A stretch of 12,563 bases of DNA from Fragilaria crotonensis (GCA_022925895.1 JAKSYS010000878.1:1-12563), one strand, 5' to 3'; counted from the first letter of the stretch, positions 1-8,125 are shown. The notes: a model not told the origin generated them from the sequence alone. Numbers and translations: made by a program.

Positions 1-27
1 CAAAACCACTCCGCCAAAACACTCCGG

Positions 28-438
28 AGTTAGAAACTGATGACTGAACAACCGTACTGTGCTGTTCCACAGCGTACGTCATCGTACCGTGAGGTCATCC
101 ATGTGAAACAGAACAATGCACGATTCTAAATGTGGACGGTATAACTAGCTACTTGCTTTGTCAAGATTGACAAGATATGAAATGTTGCTTATTTCATCTC
201 CTCCAATGGGGTGAATTCAACTTGACATGACCTACAAGACATGTCTCTTGAGCCATTTCAAAGCTCACTTTATTTGCTACATTTTAGTTTATAATTTTAG
301 GATCTACTATTTGTGAAAGGCTCTCCCAAGCACTTACTGTTAGTGTAGAGAAACTATCACAAATCTATCGTCCTACGGTACGGTACCGAATACCAGTAGC
401 TACGTTTAGAGTACGGCCTCCGGCAGCGACTCTCAAGT
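28..438 (+). repeat. 5' LTR of the copia element
   Basis: This block is repeated almost exactly at 6959-7369. The shared similarity begins at agtt and ends at ctctcaagt. If the usual TG...CA ends are imposed, the LTR would be 31-435, but this copy reads TAG where the 3' LTR reads TG because of an extra A at 32. The differences from the 3' LTR are A50/G, A81/G, A361/G and G428/A plus two 1-nt indels, so every substitution is a transition. A hairpin with stem CTGTG/CACAG lies near the start, and a TTGTCAA-ga-TTGACAA inverted repeat sits at 158-173. The LTR should hold the element's promoter and polyadenylation signals. A TATA-like tttataatttt lies near 287-297, but I cannot place the transcript start. 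Confidence 0.93.
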
Positions 439-720
439 GGTTATTTTGCCCAAATTATAGGCTAACACCCTAACGCTTCTTCAAGCCAACTCCTTCTCAA
501 GGACCACCAGAGCTTTACCAAAGCTCCCGACGATCTTCGATCCAACGAAGTACTCGACAGTACTCGTCGCTCCCGCTGCAGCTCAGTCAACTCCGTTCGA
601 CTACCTAATCTCCGACTAGACCACTCCGATACCGTCGATCCAGCGACGCACGTTCCCCAACGTCAACACTCCGTGTCCATTGCTTCCAGCACCCCAAGAC
701 ACGCACCGCGTTAAGTCAAG
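439..720 (+). other. Retrotransposon 5' leader with presumed primer-binding site
   Basis: This untranslated stretch joins the 5' LTR to the gag start. A primer-binding site should lie directly after the LTR, and TGGTTATTTTGCCC begins at 438 with the TGG expected opposite a tRNA CCA end. I cannot match it confidently to a particular tRNA, so the PBS is inferred from position only. The rest is C-rich with no convincing ORF on the + strand. It ends in gtcaag immediately before the gag ATG, the same caag-ATG context as the start at 9345 and the putative start at 7813. Confidence 0.5.
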
Positions 721-2150
721 ATGGCGTCTCCGACTCCTACTGGCGACCCCGTCAGCACCACCACGTCTCCGACACCTGTCAGTGACCCCGTCACCTCCGA
801 CAGACCCGTAAAGCCCATCATGGGCAACGTCGTCTTGCTCTCCAAGGACGACTGGTCCGCCTGGACCGGAGGGAAGCCGCTCGCCGGCTGGATCGGCCTC
901 GATCCAAGCGCCAGCGAAGAACTTACTTCCCCGAATCAACTCCGACCTGTCCACGCCGGCGCCTCGCAGAAAGGTTACAACTACCGCCGCACTGGTTTGC
1001 CTACCCCCTTTTCCCCGACCTGCAGTCTTGTTGATTTCCAAAACGCCGTGTGGGATCACCTCACCGACTGCGGAATGGACAGCATTGCATACCTTCCCGA
1101 CCCCGAGAACAAGCTGCTGATGACTAACGTTGTCAAAAGCCATTCTCGCTACACTATCCAAACCGCCAAGGCCCTCAGCGCTGAGCAACTCATGTACAAG
1201 AGTAATGATCGCGCCGCCGTCAAGTTTGTGCTCTCGTCGCTCTCGCCTGCTCTCATGAGCAAAATCCAAGAAAAGACAGAGGACTCCGATTCGTTCCACA
1301 TTGTTTGGTTGCAACTCATCAAGACCATTCAATCAACGTCCATTGAACGTTTCGAAGACCTGAAGGCTGCGATTAAGGCCCGCCATCCATCACAGTATGC
1401 TGGCGAGAACCTCAAGCTGCTCGCATCTGATTTCCGCTAGGACGCTCGTGAGTTGACGACGGCTGGTCAATACGACCACAACTTAACACTTACAATGTTG
1501 AAGACATTCCTCCTCGCTGGCGGATCAGGCAACGAAGACTTTCGCTTTCAGCTGCGTGCGACGAAGCAAAAGCTCGATCAAGCTTTGCTTGACATTGGTT
1601 ACAAGGAGAAGTCGGCGGCGCAAGCACACATGGTGAGCGAAAAGTTGACTTACCAAGATGTTTGTCGACAAGCTGAAGACGCATATCGCCTCCAGTACGA
1701 CAGGAACAAGGAATGGCCACCAGCCAGTCATGCCACCGACACTCGTGTTCCGTCAGCGACGTTTGGAAATGTCGCTCTGCCAGAAGGTTCGCCGATCACG
1801 CGAGCTGAAGTCCTAAATCTGATTCAGTCTCAGACGCCTCGCCAGGACACGCCAAAAAAGGGCAATTGTAACAACCGTGGCAAACCAGGTCATTGGTCCA
1901 ACAAGTGTCCGGACAAAAATAAAAACGGTCGCAAGAATGTCTCTGGAAACGGAACTCCAAACAACGCAACTGGAGCTCACAAAACTCAATCTTGGCGCAC
2001 GGTACCTCCACCGCCTGGAACTGCGACGTCCAAAAAGGTGAAGGACAAAGCGTTCAATTGGTGTGAAAAATGTCGTCGTTGGACAACGACGCACACGACC
2101 GCAACCCACACAGGACAACGCCGCAACAACACGTCGACTTCTACGCCGGC
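721..2150 (+). pseudogene. gag: gag (capsid/nucleocapsid) portion of copia polyprotein, interrupted
   Basis: The ATG at 721 opens a Gag-like reading frame with a Pro/Thr/Ser-rich N-terminus and a helical capsid-like region (for example SFHIVWLQLIKTIQ). An in-frame TAG at 1438-1440 stops it after 239 residues. The same frame then continues without a shift from 1441 to 2238, so the gene is one frame split by a stop. A zinc knuckle, CNNRGKPGHWSNKC (1867-1908), has Arg at the second Cys position of CX2CX4HX4C. A second metal-binding pattern, CX2C-X6-H-X4-H (Cys 2062 and 2071, His 2092 and 2107), follows. After about 2110 the family-like reading moves to frame 3, implying a 1-nt loss before 2160. 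Gag would coat the RNA genome in cytoplasmic virus-like particles. The TAG is more likely a nonsense mutation than programmed readthrough because it lies inside the capsid region. Confidence 0.88.
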
Positions 2151-2990
2151 AACCTTTCAGCCTTTTCCGTCTCCGACCCATCTGTGTGGTTGCTTGACTT
2201 CGACAATCCTACGAGCAAAGCCCAGCCTACGATGTTGAAAACAATCTATGCATTCCTATCTTCAAAAGCAACGATTCTATTGGTTTATTCTGTGATCTTC
2301 TGTCTCGTCGTGCCAAAGTTCGCAAACTTGCTTGGCACTCCAGGTGCTACGATCAACTCCATGGATGTCGTTCTTAACCTGGGTCTCCGAATCACTTCGT
2401 CAAGTTCTCCGCGAGCAACCAACGTTGCTCCTTGCCCCTGCCCTGGTTTGCACTCCTGCTCCTTTTTGGAAGAAGCCAGACGAAAGCCAACAAGAAACAA
2501 ATGCAAACGCGAGCACTCCGTTTACTCGCAAGCAACGCAGACGTTTCACCAAGCTCTTGAGGACGTCACTGCTCGCCAAGCCCCAACGTAAAACGCAACA
2601 TCGCAAGGGTGTGGATCCTCTTCCCTATCGTCTTCGCAAACGACGTCATCAGAACGCACCCAACGCACCAACCCTCGAAAAGCAGACAAGCCTTCGCGAC
2701 CTTGACGAATTGTAGACGCGAACGTTCTTGCTCCAACATCAGACTCAACGCCTTCGCACGCATCGCTCTCCATATGCAACGAATGCATTCAACAAGGGAG
2801 AGCTCGGAACTTCGAGTCGTCGCTCGCAAACTCAACGCAAGAAGCCAGCACGTCGACCGAAATACCATCCCGTTCCTGCCGACGGCGCTCCTGATGCATT
2901 CGTCCCTGCACCATGGACGACGCAGCAACGCAATGCTGCAAACAAGATCATCTCTCATGTCAACCTCGCTTGCACCGCCACGCTCCGAAT
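2130..2990 (+). pseudogene. Hydrophobic and basic linker between Gag zinc motifs and protease, broken
   Basis: Frame 3 from about 2130 reads VSDPSVWLLDFD and then a strongly hydrophobic run at about 2235-2330 (ILLVYSVIFCLVVP) that looks like a membrane-spanning helix. Family-like text then moves to frame 1 by about 2400: a second, weaker hydrophobic patch (LLLAPALVC), then a basic stretch (FTRKQRRRFTKLLR). Frame 1 meets TAG at 2713-2715 and continues open afterwards into YHPVPADGAPDAFVPAPW before the protease. The part holds one frame change in about 2315-2400 and one nonsense codon. From memory, diatom copia polyproteins carry a similar hydrophobic-then-basic linker here, so the layout is probably genuine, but its role is unknown to me. 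The exact shift points are uncertain. Confidence 0.6.
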
Positions 2991-3360
2991 AGCATTGCAA
3001 GCTCCGGCACGAATGCGGAACGCTATCGGAAGCGCAACGAACAGTGCTCCCATCATCTGGGATTCTGGCGCGAGCATCTCCATCTCGCCCGACCCTGAGG
3101 ACTTTCAAGGTACGATGCGAAGTCGCTCCCGGCACTATCACCCAACTCAAGGGAATAGCCCGCGGACTTCAAATCAAGGGTCAAGGCGAGGAGGTAACCT
3201 GGGCAGTCCATGATACGAACGGCAACCTGCGAATGATCAAGGTTCCCGCTTTCTCGTCCCCGGCATCAAAGTTTGCCTCCTTTCAACCACAAGTCTCCTG
3301 CAAACTTATCAAGGTGAAACGATCCAAGTCGAATCCAATCGACTTACCTTGAGCGGCGTC
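2991..3360 (+). pseudogene. PR: Retropepsin-like aspartic protease domain, frameshifted
   Basis: Frame 1 contains IIWDSGASISIS, with the catalytic Asp-Ser-Gly at 3061-3069. This is the signature of the copia protease that cuts Gag-Pol inside the particle. After DPEDFQG the matching sequence moves to frame 2 (PGTITQLKGIARGLQIKG and on to KVPAF). The likely cause is one extra A at 3120/3121. At 3250-3252 the frame returns to 1 (FLVPGIKV..LLSTTSLLQTYQGE), best explained by loss of one T from gcTTTctc. The two indels offset each other, so the segment between them is misread for about 43 residues and no functional protease could be made from the sequence as shown. The domain merges into the integrase region around TLSGVPGD near 3349. 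Confidence 0.85.
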
Positions 3361-4875
3361 CCTGGGGACTCATGTCGAGGAGCGGTGATGGTGCTCGTCA
3401 ATCTGCAGAACAACCTTCCAACCTCCGACGCCTTCAACGGCCAGGATCCTTTTAAAGCAACCGACGCACTCGTTGCGACAATCACTGTAGTCCACGAGAC
3501 TAATCACAACCTCAGCGAAGCTGAAAAGGAACTCCTACGTTGGCACTATCGCCTCGGCCACATCGGTTTCAAAAAGATTCAGTTCCTGCTCAGAACTGGT
3601 GTTCTAAGCCAGACGGAAGCAAGTCGCCTACTTCACTCCGCAGCCTGCAAATTGACGAACCTTCCGAAGTGTGCAGCCTGCCAGTACGGCAAGCAGCATC
3701 GACGTCCTATCCCTGGCTCGACGCCGTCAACCATCATTCGCGACCGAACGAACATCCTCAAGGCCGACAACGTCATTCCTGGGCATCGAATCTCGGTCGA
3801 TCACTTCATTTGCAGCACGCGAGGACACCTTGTTCTCACCTCCGCTGGGAAAACCAAAGCTGACAACATGTACACTGAAGGGTTGCATCTTCGTGGACCA
3901 CGCCTCCGGTTTCGTCCATGTCGAACTCCAAGTCAATCTCAACACACACGAGACCCTCAAAGCGAAAGAGAAATTTGAACTTACCTGTTGCCAGTTTGGA
4001 GTTGTGCCGCAAGAGCATCTCACAGACAATTCCAAGATCTTCACGTCCGCAGAATTCACTCGGAACCTCTCGACGTTTGCGCAAATCATGAGGTTCGCTG
4101 GCGTTGGTGCACATCACCACAACGGCATTGCGGAGCGAAATATTCGAACGCTAATGGCTATCGCTCGAACGATGATGCTTCATGCTGCCATTCACTGGCC
4201 AGCAATTGCAGACGCCACTCTTTGGCCGTTGGCCGTCAACCATGTGGTGTTCTTGGTCAACCATGTTCCCAATCTAAGGACTGGTTTATGCCCCGCCGAC
4301 CTGTTCACAAAAACACGATGGGAGCAGCGAAAGCTAAACAATCTCCACGTTTGGGGATGCCCTGTCTACGTGTTGGACAAGATGATTTCCGACGGCAAGA
4401 AGTTGCCTCGCTGGACCCCGCGGTCAACTCGAACGATCAACATGGGCTTCTCGCCGAAGCACGCCATCACGGTCCCAATTGTTCTCAACCCTCAAACGGG
4501 TTACATAACGCCGCAATTCCACGTCGTCTTCGACGATTGGTTTGCGACTGTACCGGCCTCCGTCGACGACCTTCCGAACTTTAACGCCGACAGTTGGAAG
4601 CGCATGTTTTGCAACTTGACCTACCAATACATTCTTGACAACAAGGACCAAAAGCGGTTGATTGTTGAGACCGAGAACTTTGAGAAGGAACAAGATATAC
4701 TCTCGCAACAACAACGCATCGCAACCGCCATCGACGAAGCAACTCCACCAGCTGCACCACCTGTTGAACCTCCAACTCCACCAGCTGCACCACCTGTTGA
4801 ACCTCTCACTCCTGTTGTAGCAACTCAACGTCAACTCCCAGTTGACAACGAGACGACGCAATCTCCCTTCCCGCT
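3250..4875 (+). pseudogene. INT: Integrase (GAG-pre-integrase zinc domain and rve core), frameshifted
   Basis: Frame 1 (to 3883) carries the N-terminal HHCC zinc module: WHYRLGH with His at 3544 and 3559, then CAAC with Cys at 3670 and 3679. The core starts with SVDHF (first catalytic Asp, 3799). One extra T at 3883/3884 moves the rest to frame 2. There the second Asp is in LTDNS (4025-4027) and the Glu in GIAERN (4133-4135), a canonical D-X35-E spacing. The copia integrase C-terminus follows (LHVWGCPVYVLDK, then TGYITPQFHVVFDD). All metal-binding and catalytic residues are present but no single frame joins them. The enzyme would insert element cDNA into chromosomes. Downstream is a Pro-rich linker with a 33-bp tandem duplication, and frame 2 gives way to frame 1 within about 4820-4875. 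Confidence 0.92.
4741..4806 (+). repeat. 33-bp tandem duplication in the integrase-RT linker
   Basis: Two adjacent 33-bp units (4741-4773 and 4774-4806) differ only at their last base. Each encodes TPPAAPPVEPP or TPPAAPPVEPL in frame 2. The near identity points to a recent in-frame duplication in a proline-rich linker, where length change would be tolerated. Confidence 0.85.
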
Positions 4876-5338
4876 TCCTCAACACCGTTGTCGACTCCAA
4901 GGAAGAGTCCCGCTCCAGCAACTCCAGCCGTGACATCACCGTCTCGCTTAGTTCAAGAAACCCAGCCTCCGACGCCAACTCAGCTGTTCCAGTCTCCACT
5001 TCGTCCTGCGCCTCCTGACGTCTCAACTCCTGTGTCAATTGAAACGAACGATGAGATTGAAGCCGTCACGAGGCAGGCACCTAACGAACAGCAAAGGCAC
5101 TCACCTCGTCGTTCAACTCGCACTCGCAAGGCTCCCGATCGTCTCGGATACGATGGACGACAAGGGAGAGGTTACTTGTTCACAATGGACGACATCATCT
5201 TCGATTGGCTCCTCACCGAAGCCATTGAAGACAGCAGCGCCATGTTGCAAGCGAACAAGGCAAGCGTGAGCGACCCCGACACTTTAAGCTTCAAAGAAGC
5301 CATGTCGGACGTTGAGAACATCCAAAATTGGATGAAAA
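4876..5338 (+). pseudogene. Pol linker and start of RT region, frame 1 segment
   Basis: Frame 1 continues the polyprotein from about LSTPRKSPAPATP through a Pro/Ser/Thr-rich spacer. It then reaches a basic motif, RRSTRTRKAPDRLGYD, typical of the stretch ahead of copia RT domains, and a segment ending SFKEAMSDVENIQNWMK. The A-run at 5335-5338 holds one A too many. Dropping back one base gives the expected family text before LEKNGTWKEV, so a +1 insertion separates this segment from the RT frame. The frame 1 ORF runs on out of register to 5448. This piece is not a gene on its own; it is the spacer between integrase and reverse transcriptase. Confidence 0.8.
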
Positions 5339-6859
5339 GCTGCAGAAGCCGAAATCAAGTCGTTGGAGAAAAATGGGACTTGGAAAGAAGTACCAACCGC
5401 CGATGCGAAGTCACGAATCCTGCCACGTACTTGGGTCTTTCGGCGTAAACGCACGCCTGACGGTGCCATAAGCAAGTACAAGGCACGGTACTGCGTACGA
5501 GGTGACTTGCAGGAAACTGAGCAAGAAACGTTTGCCCCAGTCGTGGCTTGGAGCACGGTACGGTTGTTTCTAGTACTGTCACTCACACTTGCTTGGCAAA
5601 CTTGTACTATTGACTTCAGCAGTGCTTTTGTCCAGGCCCCGCTCACCGATCCAGTATGGATTCACTTACCTCGAGGCTTTCGTTCCAAACGAGGGTCATC
5701 TACATGTCTGCAACTGATGAAAAGTCTCTACGGTTTGAGTGTCGCACCGCGACTCTGGTATGAACATCTGTCCGATGTACTACGCGACGAAGGGTTCAAG
5801 AGCTGTGCTAATGACCCTTGCCTTCTTTACAAGGACACTATTATGGTGGTCATTTACGTTGACGATTTGGGCATCGCTTTTTCAAGTCAACGCGATCTCG
5901 ACGAATTATTTGCGAATCTCGACGCCAGAGGCTTCACCAGTTTTACCAAGGAAGGGACCTTCACTGACTTCCTCCTCGGCATCACCTTTGTAAAGGATGC
6001 CAAGACCGGCACTCTCACGCTCACGCAGAAGGGACTAATTAAGAAGATCCAAGAAGCAACGGGAATGAAGATGAGCAACAGCAATTGGACTCCAGCTGGA
6101 CAAGCAGCTTTGGGAATCGATCCCGACGGTCCTCCGATGCAAGAGTCTTGGAGCTATCGCTCTGTGGTCGGGATGCTTCTCTACTTTTCGACGAATACTC
6201 GTCCCGACATCGCATTCGCAGTCAGTCAGGTTGCTCGATTCTCTCACAACCCAAAGAAGAGTCACGCCTCCGCAATCAAGACAATCGTTCGTTATCTTCA
6301 AAGGACGTACGACAAGGGAATGATCGTCAAGCCGACCGGCGACCTCACGTTGGACTGCTATGTGGATGCGGACTTCGCAGGATTGCATCGTCGTGATCCC
6401 GATTTCTCGCCAAGCTCCGCAAAGTCGAGGACAGGATACATAATCACTCTCGGAGGGTGTCCAATCCTTTGGAAATCACACCTCCAGTCTGAAATTTCGT
6501 TGTCGACCCTTGAAGCTGAGTATTCTGCCCTCAGCTCAGCCATGCGAACACTTCTCCCATTGCAAACCATGTTACTTGAATTGATTGGTGGCTTGCAGTT
6601 GCCTGACACTCTTACGTCTACCGTTAAGTGTCGTGTGTTCGAAGACAACAACGGAGCACTTCTTTTGGCGACCAACCAACAAATTACCAATCGAACGAAG
6701 TATTTTCAAGTTAAGTGGCATTTCTTTTGGTCTCACGTTCGTGACGGCACTATCGTAATTATCAAAGTCGATACTCAGGAACAATGGGCTGATATGTTGA
6801 CCAAAGGTCTGAATCGCGAAAGCTTCGAACGAGTTCGCCGACTTGTTCAAGGATGGTAA
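5339..6859 (+). CDS. RT-RH: Reverse transcriptase-RNase H portion of copia polyprotein
   Basis: This frame 2 segment is open to the stop at 6857-6859; its first in-frame Met is at 5363, but it is naturally part of a longer polyprotein. The RT entry region LEKNGTWKEVP is followed by the palm Asp motif TIDFSSAFVQAPL and the catalytic YVDD at 5855-5866. RNase H follows, with Asp in CYVDADFAG (6365), Glu in LEAEY (6518), Asp in EDNNGALL (6644) and the terminal ADMLTKGL signature. Domain length and order match copia elements, and no catalytic residue is missing. It would copy element RNA into cDNA in the particle and remove the RNA strand. Upstream frame breaks mean it could be made only by internal initiation or frameshifting, so activity from this copy is doubtful. 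Confidence 0.93.
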   Translation, partial: AAEAEIKSLEKNGTWKEVPTADAKSRILPRTWVFRRKRTPDGAISKYKARYCVRGDLQETEQETFAPVVAWSTVRLFLVLSLTLAWQTCTIDFSSAFVQAPLTDPVWIHLPRGFRSKRGSSTCLQLMKSLYGLSVAPRLWYEHLSDVLRDEGFKSCANDPCLLYKDTIMVVIYVDDLGIAFSSQRDLDELFANLDARGFTSFTKEGTFTDFLLGITFVKDAKTGTLTLTQKGLIKKIQEATGMKMSNSNWTPAGQAALGIDPDGPPMQESWSYRSVVGMLLYFSTNTRPDIAFAVSQVARFSHNPKKSHASAIKTIVRYLQRTYDKGMIVKPTGDLTLDCYVDADFAGLHRRDPDFSPSSAKSRTGYIITLGGCPILWKSHLQSEISLSTLEAEYSALSSAMRTLLPLQTMLLELIGGLQLPDTLTSTVKCRVFEDNNGALLLATNQQITNRTKYFQVKWHFFWSHVRDGTIVIIKVDTQEQWADMLTKGLNRESFERVRRLVQGW

Positions 6860-6950
6860 CTTACCTTCCAACTCTGTGCTCTTGTTTGGACTGTCTTCCT
6901 TGTCCAACTCGTATCCATTACATATTAATCATTGTCTGCTTCCATGAATG
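6860..6950 (+). other. Retrotransposon 3' untranslated region
   Basis: This short stretch lies between the pol stop and the polypurine tract. It is T/C-rich with no ORF of note, as expected for an element whose coding region ends close to the 3' LTR. Confidence 0.6.
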
Positions 6951-6960
6951 AAAGGGAGAG
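6951..6960 (+). promoter_or_regulatory. Polypurine tract priming plus-strand DNA
   Basis: Ten purines, aaagggagag, abut the start of the 3' LTR. This is where the RNase H-resistant primer for plus-strand synthesis is expected. The last two bases overlap the region shared with the 5' LTR flank (gag-tt), so the exact LTR boundary is uncertain by 2-4 nt. Confidence 0.75.
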
Positions 6961-7369
6961 TTGAAACTGATGACTGAGACGACCGTACTGTGCTGTTCCA
7001 CAGCGTACGTCGTCGTACCGTGAGGTCATCCATGTGAAACAGAACAATGCACGATTCTAAATGTGGACGGTATAACTAGCTACTTGCTTTGTCAAGATTG
7101 ACAAGATATGAAATGTTGCTTATTTCATCTCCTCCAATGGGGTGAATTCAACTTGACATGACCTACAAGACATGTCTCTTGAGCCATTTCAAAGCTCACT
7201 TTATTTGCTACATTTTAGTTTATAATTTTAGGATCTACTATTTGTGAAAGGCTCTCCCAAGCACTTACTGTTAGTGTAGAGAAACTATCACGAATCTATC
7301 GTCCTACGGTACGGTACCGAATACCAGTAGCTACGTTTAGAGTACGGCCTCCGGCAGCAACTCTCAAGT
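6959..7369 (+). repeat. 3' LTR of the copia element
   Basis: This is the near-identical partner of 28-438. With TG...CA ends imposed it would be 6962-7366. Compared with the 5' copy it has G at 6981, 7012 and 7292, A at 7359, an extra G at 6978 and no extra A at the start. It directly follows the polypurine tract. It carries the same hairpin and the same TTGTCAA/TTGACAA inverted repeat. One substitution changes ACGTCA (76-81 in the 5' LTR) to ACGTCG (7007-7012). Confidence 0.94.
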
Positions 7370-7398
7370 CCCGGCCAGCCCAGCTACTGGTATTGTAG

Positions 7399-7417
7399 GT
7401 TCAACCAGGGATTGGAA
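7399..7417 (+). repeat. Left arm of wider inverted repeat
   Basis: gttcaaccagggattggaa matches the reverse complement of 8555-8574 with one substitution and one indel. Similarity continues weakly into an AAATAA stretch. The arms lie about 1.1 kb apart and enclose the MITE-like element off-centre, so they may mark an older element into which it inserted. Confidence 0.55.
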
Positions 7418-7635
7418 GTAAATAACCACCGGTACCGGTAACCAAATACCGACGGTATTATACTGTACCACTACTGGGATTTTTAAAATGCCCCATAAAA
7501 AGAGCAAGTCTTATCATGGGTATAAGTCAATCGTGTTTCGAAAAAATTTCAAAAACGCAATTCTTATGGGGGGTACAAGGATTTTGGGGGTCAAATTTTA
7601 GACTTTTTTTTATACCTAGTAGGTATAAATTCTCG

Positions 7636-7659
7636 AAATTTATACCTAGGTATAAATTT
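7636..7659. repeat. Perfect 24-bp palindrome
   Basis: Twelve bases (aaatttatacct) are followed directly by their exact reverse complement, with no spacer. A neighbouring imperfect palindrome (TATACCT-agt-AGGTATA) lies at 7611-7627. Together they could form cruciforms or paired transcription-factor sites near the left end of the MITE-like element. Confidence 0.9.
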
Positions 7660-7812
7660 TTGCACGCCTCGGGGTATAGTACTGTATCATTGCTCCAGTG
7701 GTAAAATGTACAGTTTCTACATGAATTTTCACACCATCATTATACCAGATTGCTTGTTGTCACCATTTCATTCCGAGTGATTCATCACATTCACAAGGAA
7801 TGCACAACCAAG

Positions 7813-7981
7813 ATGGCAACTCCACCAGGAACTCCTCACCAAGACACCACTCCCATTATCATCCATTGTGAATGATGATTTTTCAATCAATGAAAGGAGT
7901 TTGATTGATGAAGAACAAGTTGTGATGACACAGTGCACTTTGTTCGTGGATAGTCATCAGGGTGATGTCATGTTTCATTGA
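7813..7981 (+). pseudogene. Short broken coding-like stretch inside the MITE-like element
   Basis: An ATG in good context (accaagATGG) opens MATPPGTPHQDTTP and stops at TGA after 20 codons. One nucleotide away, frame 2 continues with natural-looking protein text (SSIVNDDFSINERSLI, then VVMTQCTLFVDSHQG) to a TGA at 7979-7981. A single +1 shift near 7850-7858 would join them into about 55 residues. The caag-ATG context is the same as at 721 and 9345. I do not recognise the protein. It could be a captured host exon, the N-terminus of the parent element's protein, or chance. The evidence is compositional only. Confidence 0.35.
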
Positions 7982-8100
7982 CACGTAGTCGTACTGTCGT
8001 ACAACGGTACCCATACGACTACTTCGATTATGTATTTCGCTCAAGGGTATACGGCGTTTACCATAAGAATTGCGTTTTTAAATTTTTTTAGAAGGGTCTA

Positions 8101-8125
8101 AATTTTATACCCAGGGTATAAAATT
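8101..8125. repeat. 25-bp palindrome with 12-bp perfect arms
   Basis: The arms aattttataccc and gggtataaaatt flank a single A. This mirrors the TATACC-based palindromes near the left end of the same element, so subterminal palindromes look like a structural part of it. Confidence 0.9.

Larger units (their letters stand above)
28..7369 (+). mobile_element. Ty1/copia LTR retrotransposon, CoDi-like, degenerate
   Basis: This is a complete-length LTR retrotransposon. The order is 5' LTR, leader, gag, linker, protease, integrase, reverse transcriptase-RNase H, polypurine tract, 3' LTR. Integrase before RT defines the Ty1/copia order. The gag text, the hydrophobic linker and the second CCHH zinc motif resemble diatom CoDi elements as I know them, although no database search was made. 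The LTRs differ at four transitions and two 1-nt indels over about 411 bp, so insertion was fairly recent. The coding region has two in-frame TAG codons (1438, 2713) and about seven frame changes (near 2110-2160, 2315-2400, 3120, 3250, 3883, 4820-4875 and 5335). No perfect 5-bp target duplication is visible; the best candidate is tccgg (23-27) against cccgg (7370-7374). Confidence 0.95.

Noticed and set aside
438-452. Named tRNA primer-binding site
   Set aside because: Position fits, but I could not match the bases after TGG to a specific tRNA with confidence.
616-1332. 238-codon minus-strand ORF
   Set aside because: It lies opposite gag, has no recognisable domain, and the + strand text is clearly Gag-like.
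2070-2100. ATG at 2070 as an independent gene start
   Set aside because: It falls inside the CCHH motif coding in frame 1; frame 3 becomes family-like only later, so this Met is incidental.
4424-5038. 204-codon minus-strand ORF
   Set aside because: It is a shadow of integrase and the Pro-rich linker; the repeated RFNRWCSWW text simply mirrors the 33-bp duplication.
7516-7704. 62-codon ORF in the MITE-like element
   Set aside because: It is built from the inverted-repeat and palindrome sequence, with no transposase motif.
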